Origin: Diplonema papillatum
Lineage: Eukaryota > Euglenozoa > Diplonemea > Diplonemida > Diplonemidae
Assembly: GCA_030068145.1 (NCBI GenBank)
Contig: JAPJBO010000861.1
Span: forward strand, 1 to 64,000
Length of the DNA: 64,000 nt
Reading direction: 5' to 3'
Shown here piece by piece: positions 61,464-64,000 of the stretch (within the stretch, counting starts at the first letter, position 1; every line of letters starts with the position of its first letter). Position numbers and translations under genes: made by a program. Under the pieces are notes generated by a model, which searched no databases, was not told the origin of the DNA, and saw nothing but the letters and a program-made list of their open reading frames with translations.

Positions 61464-62140
61464 TCACGGGAACGTTTGGAAAGTAGTTTGCCGTGTAAAA
61501 AACGATGAGCAAGCGCAAAAATACCTGCGCCGGGAACCTTTTGACGCTGCGGATCCATAATCGGGAGTGATGCCTTTTAACTCGGGAGCGATGGACGACG
61601 ATGAAGAAAAGAAAGAGGTGAAAACGGCCACTCCGGGTCCAGGAACGTGACGGTCAACCGCGGCTTGCAAAGCTTGATTCGGAGGCAGCACAGTGCTACA
61701 ACTTCGTCCGCTCTGCTCGGTGGCTGACCGTCTCGACGAGCTTGTGTTCAGCGCGAGCGCCATGTCCCAAGGTGCGCCACGCCTTGATGACTTAGTTTGG
61801 GAAATCGGTAGCCACTTGACCCGTAGGCCCGTGGCTCTGCAGTACCGCCGAACACGTGAAGCTTGGCTCCCATGTAGCAGGCTTTCCCTGGTACCTAAGT
61901 GGGGATAGCTGCATCTTGGCTTCGATCGTCCACACCTCGACCACGTCCACAATCATTTTGAGTGTACTTCTCAAGTGGGGCGCGGCTTGGGGAAGAGACC
62001 ACGACGCCGTCATCGTCGGCGAAGAGTGAGAACGTGATCCGGGAGCCCCCTTGGGCCTCCTCAACAATTTGCTTGTTGAGAGCTTCCAGTGAGGTGCCGA
62101 GGCCGTCGATGTGATACAAGTCGATGTGATACATTTGGAC
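61464..62140 (-). pseudogene. Decayed reverse-transcriptase fragment, probably non-LTR
   Basis: On the minus strand, ITFSLFADDDGVVVSSP shows the FADD catalytic box of reverse transcriptases, preceded by LGTSLEALNKQIVEE. FADD favours a LINE-like source over copia or gypsy types. It is broken and short. A related segment lies inside hAT2 at 56020-56150. No ends, tail or target duplication seen. Confidence 0.5.
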
Positions 62141-62741
62141 TGTCAGTTCAAATTTGGAAAAGCCGGCGGGGAAAAAGAAGGTGGCAAGTTTGGCAAATGA
62201 TCATGATCAGAAGATCCTACTTGGGAGGTTCAGTTTCCTCACACATTGCATGTGGCTAATAAAAAAATGGCACTACACCATCACCCAGGCGCCCGACAGA
62301 GGTGGCCAATGTGCAATCCGAGGCACTCAGGGCCCAGCATTGTGCAGGGCGGGTGCTTTGTGATCCGCCGCGAAGTTCTCTCCTGGTGCAGTCCGGAGAG
62401 ACCGGCATCGAGTTTCGGCTTACAGCCGGTTCCCTCGGGCGGCAACTCTAAGGGCAGAGAGAGCGCCAGACACAATCCATCTTAATAAGGACCACACACG
62501 CACTACCCATCAAGTCAACAATTCGAAGACCGCGTTCTCGTCTGAAGATACCTCGTTTGTCACTGCCGTCCACAGGCCTCGACACGCAGCTCACGGTGCT
62601 GGGCGCAGCAGAGACGAGAGGCACGGAGAACATGTTACTGGGGGGGGTCGAATACAAGAGGTACCTCTTCTATTCGGCGTGCCGATCCTGCAATTTCCCC
62701 GAAAAAGAAATGGAAAAAAGTACCGCAAACCCGGAATTCGC

Positions 62742-62803
62742 AAAGCATTTGCAAAATAACACGAAAAGCCTCTAGGCAAAAACCCGTTTTCACACTTCTT
62801 CTT
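62742..62803 (+). repeat. Dispersed repeat N, copy 4
   Basis: AAAATAACACGAAAAGCCTC and TAGGCAAAAACCCGTTTTCA, inside TIR-3. Confidence 0.8.
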
Positions 62804-63341
62804 GAAAGACGCACGTAATTTGTGGTCCCCGGGTCTATCTTTCACGGTTCTCTTCATCGGAGCTGAACGCGAGCACAAATTCGCCGAAAAAGGTCTGCTA
62901 CACGGGCCTGCAAAGAAATGTCACAACCAGTGGGTCGATTCCCGTCCTTTCCATTGAATTTTTTTCGCGGTTCTCTTCATCGGAGCTCATCGCGATCAGA
63001 AAACCGTCGAAAAAGGTCTGTTATGCGGACCAAGAAAAACCTTATTTTAGGACGGAAACAACCCGCACCACGTGAAGCACCGCAAGTGCCGCGAAATCCA
63101 AGCACCACACTGCGAGAAAATACATATAAACGCGGACAACAGACCGGTACGGGCTACAAGGCAACCCCTGCTCAACTTGTAGAACGTGGGGGGCCCAAGA
63201 CTACACTCCACGAAGGAATGTACTTGGTGTCGGTCACAAACAGTCCCGGACATGGCTAGCCATAACCCATAACGAAAGCGTGCACGCAATATACAACCCG
63301 TAACCACATAGCCCTTTCTTGCTCTAAGAGAACCCATTCAT

Positions 63342-63400
63342 GAACGGTCACACGGAGACCCTAAAACCCCGGAATTTCAAGCGAACTTTAACTCTAAAAA
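63342..63400 (+). promoter_or_regulatory. Conserved GGTCAC-CGGAGAC phrase, TIR-3 site
   Basis: GGTCACACGGAGACCCTAAA, ACCCCGGAATTTCAAGCGAA, CTTTAACTCTAAAAAATAC. The twin at 61274-61330 is identical over the phrase. Confidence 0.45.
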
Positions 63401-63758
63401 ATACAACTTTTTTCCAGATTTCCAAATGCCTCTTGTATTCAAGGTACCTCTTCTATTCAAGGTACCTCCTGTATTCGACCCCCCCCAGTAAAAGGCCACG
63501 CGCTCTATCCCATCAAGTCAACGATTCGAAGATCGCGTCCTCGTCTCACAGTACCTCTTTGCCACTGCCGTCCACAGACACGGTTCTGGGCGCAGCAGAG
63601 ACGAGAGGCACGGGGTCCCTCTGTTAAAAGGTCACGCACGCAACCCCATCAAGTCAAACAATTCGAAGCCATCCCTCTAGTCACTGCCGTTCACAGGCTT
63701 CGGCCCGCATCACACGGTTCTCAAAGACGAGAGGCACGGGGGGGTCACTCTGTTGATG

Positions 63759-64000
63759 CGTTGAGTTCTTTTGAGTACACGAACCACATGTATTTGCATG
63801 CGCTGTTGAGCACATATGGGATTTTAACGCCACGACACATCATCGCGAACCTGAGTGTCTGCAGACAGGACAGCGGTACTTGTCTGGCTTGCCAGACTGC
63901 GCTGTCGGCCTCCCGGGAGATATTTAGCCCTAGCAGAGCGATACCTGCCGAATAGCTGCGACTCGTGCTAGCAAGGTTAGTTAAACAGCAATGGCTCGTC
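63759..64000. other. No supportable gene
   Basis: Nothing recognised up to the window edge. Confidence 0.4.

Larger units (their letters stand above)
62638..63488. mobile_element. TA-flanked element TIR-3, complete
   Basis: 851 bp. The left end CTGGGGGGGGTCGAATACAA plus GAGGTACC is inverse to the right end GGTACC plus TCCTGTATTCGACCCCCCCC AG. TA is on both sides (62636-62637, 63489-63490). The interior has repeated GGTACCTCTTCTATTC words, repeat N, CTCTTCATCGGAGCT in two places, and the conserved GGTCAC phrase. No transposase. Confidence 0.9.
62495..63758 (+). repeat. Tandem array of three units of about 130 bp, split by TIR-3
   Basis: Units: 62495-62637, 63489-63625, 63626-63758. Each has CCCATCAAGTCAACRATTCG, CACTGCCGTYCACAGG and GACGAGAGGCACGG. 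The unit 2/3 junction CTGTTAAAAGG shows the sequence as it was before the TIR-3 insertion between units 1 and 2. Confidence 0.85.

Overview
This is nuclear DNA of a repeat-rich eukaryote. Two protein genes are split by GT-AG introns, and the rest is transposons, short interspersed repeats, minisatellites and homopolymer runs with little coding DNA. Exons stand out by GC-rich third codon positions. The recognisable host genes are two PHO80/P-type (U-type) cyclins and one UPF1/SEN1-like superfamily 1 helicase. These fit a protist or alga, but I cannot place the species from the sequence. I saw no rRNA gene, no convincing functional tRNA gene, no CRISPR array and no operon-like packing.

Layout. 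1-5.1 kb: repeats and 5' flank. 5127-6272: intronless PHO80-like cyclin with a long repetitive N-terminus. 6.3-22.1 kb: no intact gene; dispersed repeats (families named here A, B, C, E, N, P), foldback arrays, a TA-flanked inverted-repeat element at 16.1-17.1 kb, and a triplicated segment at 19.8-21.2 kb. 22158-33402: helicase gene, modelled as four exons (1260 aa) whose phases agree at every junction; its introns are full of repeats and of partial copies of its own exon edges. 33.4-39.8 kb: a 31-bp minisatellite, a small ORF, a (ACT)n tract of about 425 bp, a MITE and a second minisatellite. 39885-49860: second cyclin, two exons around a 9.4-kb intron. That intron holds an apparently complete hAT transposon (42410-45887), a TA-flanked element, another inverted-repeat element and two minisatellites. 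49.9-51 kb: two partial copies of the cyclin 3' end. 53.1-58.2 kb: two TA-flanked elements side by side, the second carrying a nested non-autonomous hAT with an 8-bp target duplication. 58.2-64 kb: interspersed repeats, a decayed reverse-transcriptase fragment, and a tandem array with another TA-flanked element in it.

How it fits together. The PHO80-like cyclins probably activate cyclin-dependent kinases and the helicase probably acts on RNA, but nothing here ties the genes functionally. The main theme is the interplay of genes and mobile DNA: exon edges with their splice acceptors are repeatedly duplicated beside the true exons, one intron is bounded by an 11-bp direct repeat spanning both splice junctions, and the hAT transposon carries an unusual N-terminal region with cysteine-protease-like spacing. 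The most novel candidates are that transposase architecture with its possible -1 frameshift, the decoy-exon array in the helicase gene, and the family of TA-flanked elements with G-rich ends.
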